Shown one piece after another: positions 8,120 to 8,570 of a stretch of DNA of 8,570 bases. Position numbers and translations under genes: made by a program. Positions within the stretch are counted from its first letter, which is position 1, and the number at the start of each line of letters is the position of its first letter. Below the pieces are notes generated by a model, which saw only the letters and a list, made by a program, of their open reading frames with translations, searched no databases and was not told the DNA's origin. The stretch covers positions 1 to 8,570 of the forward strand of contig JANQHY010000086.1 of assembly GCA_028282395.1 (NCBI GenBank). The letters are read 5' to 3'. This DNA comes from Gammaproteobacteria bacterium. Lineage in GTDB: Bacteria > Pseudomonadota > Gammaproteobacteria > UBA12402.

Positions 8120-8570
8120 ATGGCGATTGATGCCACCATTTTTCGTGCTTATGATATTCGCGGTATTGTTGACGACAATATCACTGCAGAGAGCTTCCAC
8201 CAACTAGGACAGGCGCTTGCCAGTGAAGCAATTGCCCATGGCCAATCACAGATGATTGTTGGTTGTGATGCCCGCTTATCGAGCCCAACACTGACTCAAG
8301 CACTCATTACTGGCATTCTCTCAACCGGCTGTGATGTCATTGATATTGGCCAAGTACCGACACCACTACTCTATTTCGCCACCCACATTCTATCGGCCAA
8401 CTGCGGTGCTGTCGTTACAGCAAGCCATAATCCAGCTGAGTACAACGGTCTGAAAATGGTTATTGATGGCGAACGGCTCTCGGGTGAGCGCATTCAAGAA
8501 CTCTTTCAAACTATCAGCGCCGGAAAATTTGCTCAGGGCCAAGGCAAGCTACGCCAGGAAAATGTTGGAG
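8120..8570 (+). CDS. algC: Phosphomannomutase/phosphoglucomutase, AlgC type (3' truncated by window edge)
   Basis: The enzyme interconverts hexose 6- and 1-phosphates of mannose and glucose, feeding GDP-mannose and other sugar nucleotides for surface polysaccharides. The first 150 residues are visible. The start MAIDATIFRAYDIRG (1-15) is the classic beginning of the AlgC/ManB family. TASHNPAEYNGLK (100-112) is the active-site loop, with phosphoserine at Ser102. Domain 1 is nearly complete, and the other three domains (about 300 residues) lie beyond the window. The ATG at 8120 has a strong GGGAGG at 8106-8111 inside the end of dut. The dut-algC order is known from Pseudomonas. It supplies the substrate of the ManC enzyme found on the other strand about 5 kb away. 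Confidence 0.95.
   Translation, partial: MAIDATIFRAYDIRGIVDDNITAESFHQLGQALASEAIAHGQSQMIVGCDARLSSPTLTQALITGILSTGCDVIDIGQVPTPLLYFATHILSANCGAVVTASHNPAEYNGLKMVIDGERLSGERIQELFQTISAGKFAQGQGKLRQENVG

Overview
This window looks like a core chromosomal segment of a gammaproteobacterium of moderate GC content. I infer an intracellular or Legionella/Coxiella-like lineage, from three cues: a Com1/DsbA2-type periplasmic thiol-disulfide protein, the radC-rpmB-rpmG block divergent from dut-algC, and the flavours of PyrD and GroESL. The lineage is a family-level impression from remembered protein sequences, not a search result.

Layout from left to right. (1) Positions 2-352 hold the C-terminal end of an unrecognised Lys/Pro/Glu-rich protein, followed by a GC-rich hairpin. 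(2) pyrD (437-1444, +) encodes membrane-associated dihydroorotate dehydrogenase for pyrimidine synthesis. (3) A manC-type GDP-mannose pyrophosphorylase (1542-2903, -) converges on pyrD. Its C-terminal cupin (isomerase) domain has lost most metal ligands. (4) A secreted Com1/DsbA-like protein (3089-3868, +) is divergent from manC. (5) A 253-bp gap holds a perfect 13-bp inverted repeat and a strong bidirectional terminator (4058-4091). (6) The groES-groEL operon (6097 down to 4122, -) lies behind a convincing sigma-32 heat-shock promoter (6144-6171). (7) radC-rpmB-rpmG run on the minus strand, with rpmG starting inside the end of rpmB. RpmG carries two insertions. (8) dut and the start of an algC-type phosphomannomutase/phosphoglucomutase run on the plus strand. 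They are divergent from radC across a 127-bp gap that contains a 22-bp near-palindrome. The algC gene runs off the right edge.

Functional links. AlgC (mannose-6-P to mannose-1-P) and ManC (mannose-1-P to GDP-mannose) would together supply GDP-mannose for surface polysaccharide. The missing isomerase ligands in ManC suggest that fructose-6-P to mannose-6-P conversion is done elsewhere. PyrD and Dut both serve pyrimidine nucleotide supply. GroESL and the Com1-like protein are folding factors for cytoplasm and periplasm respectively.

I found no mobile element, CRISPR array, tRNA or rRNA, and no defence-type or otherwise clearly undescribed system. The points most worth a second look are the isomerase-degenerate ManC, the enlarged L33 protein, the radC/dut palindrome and the absence of coaBC from its usual place.
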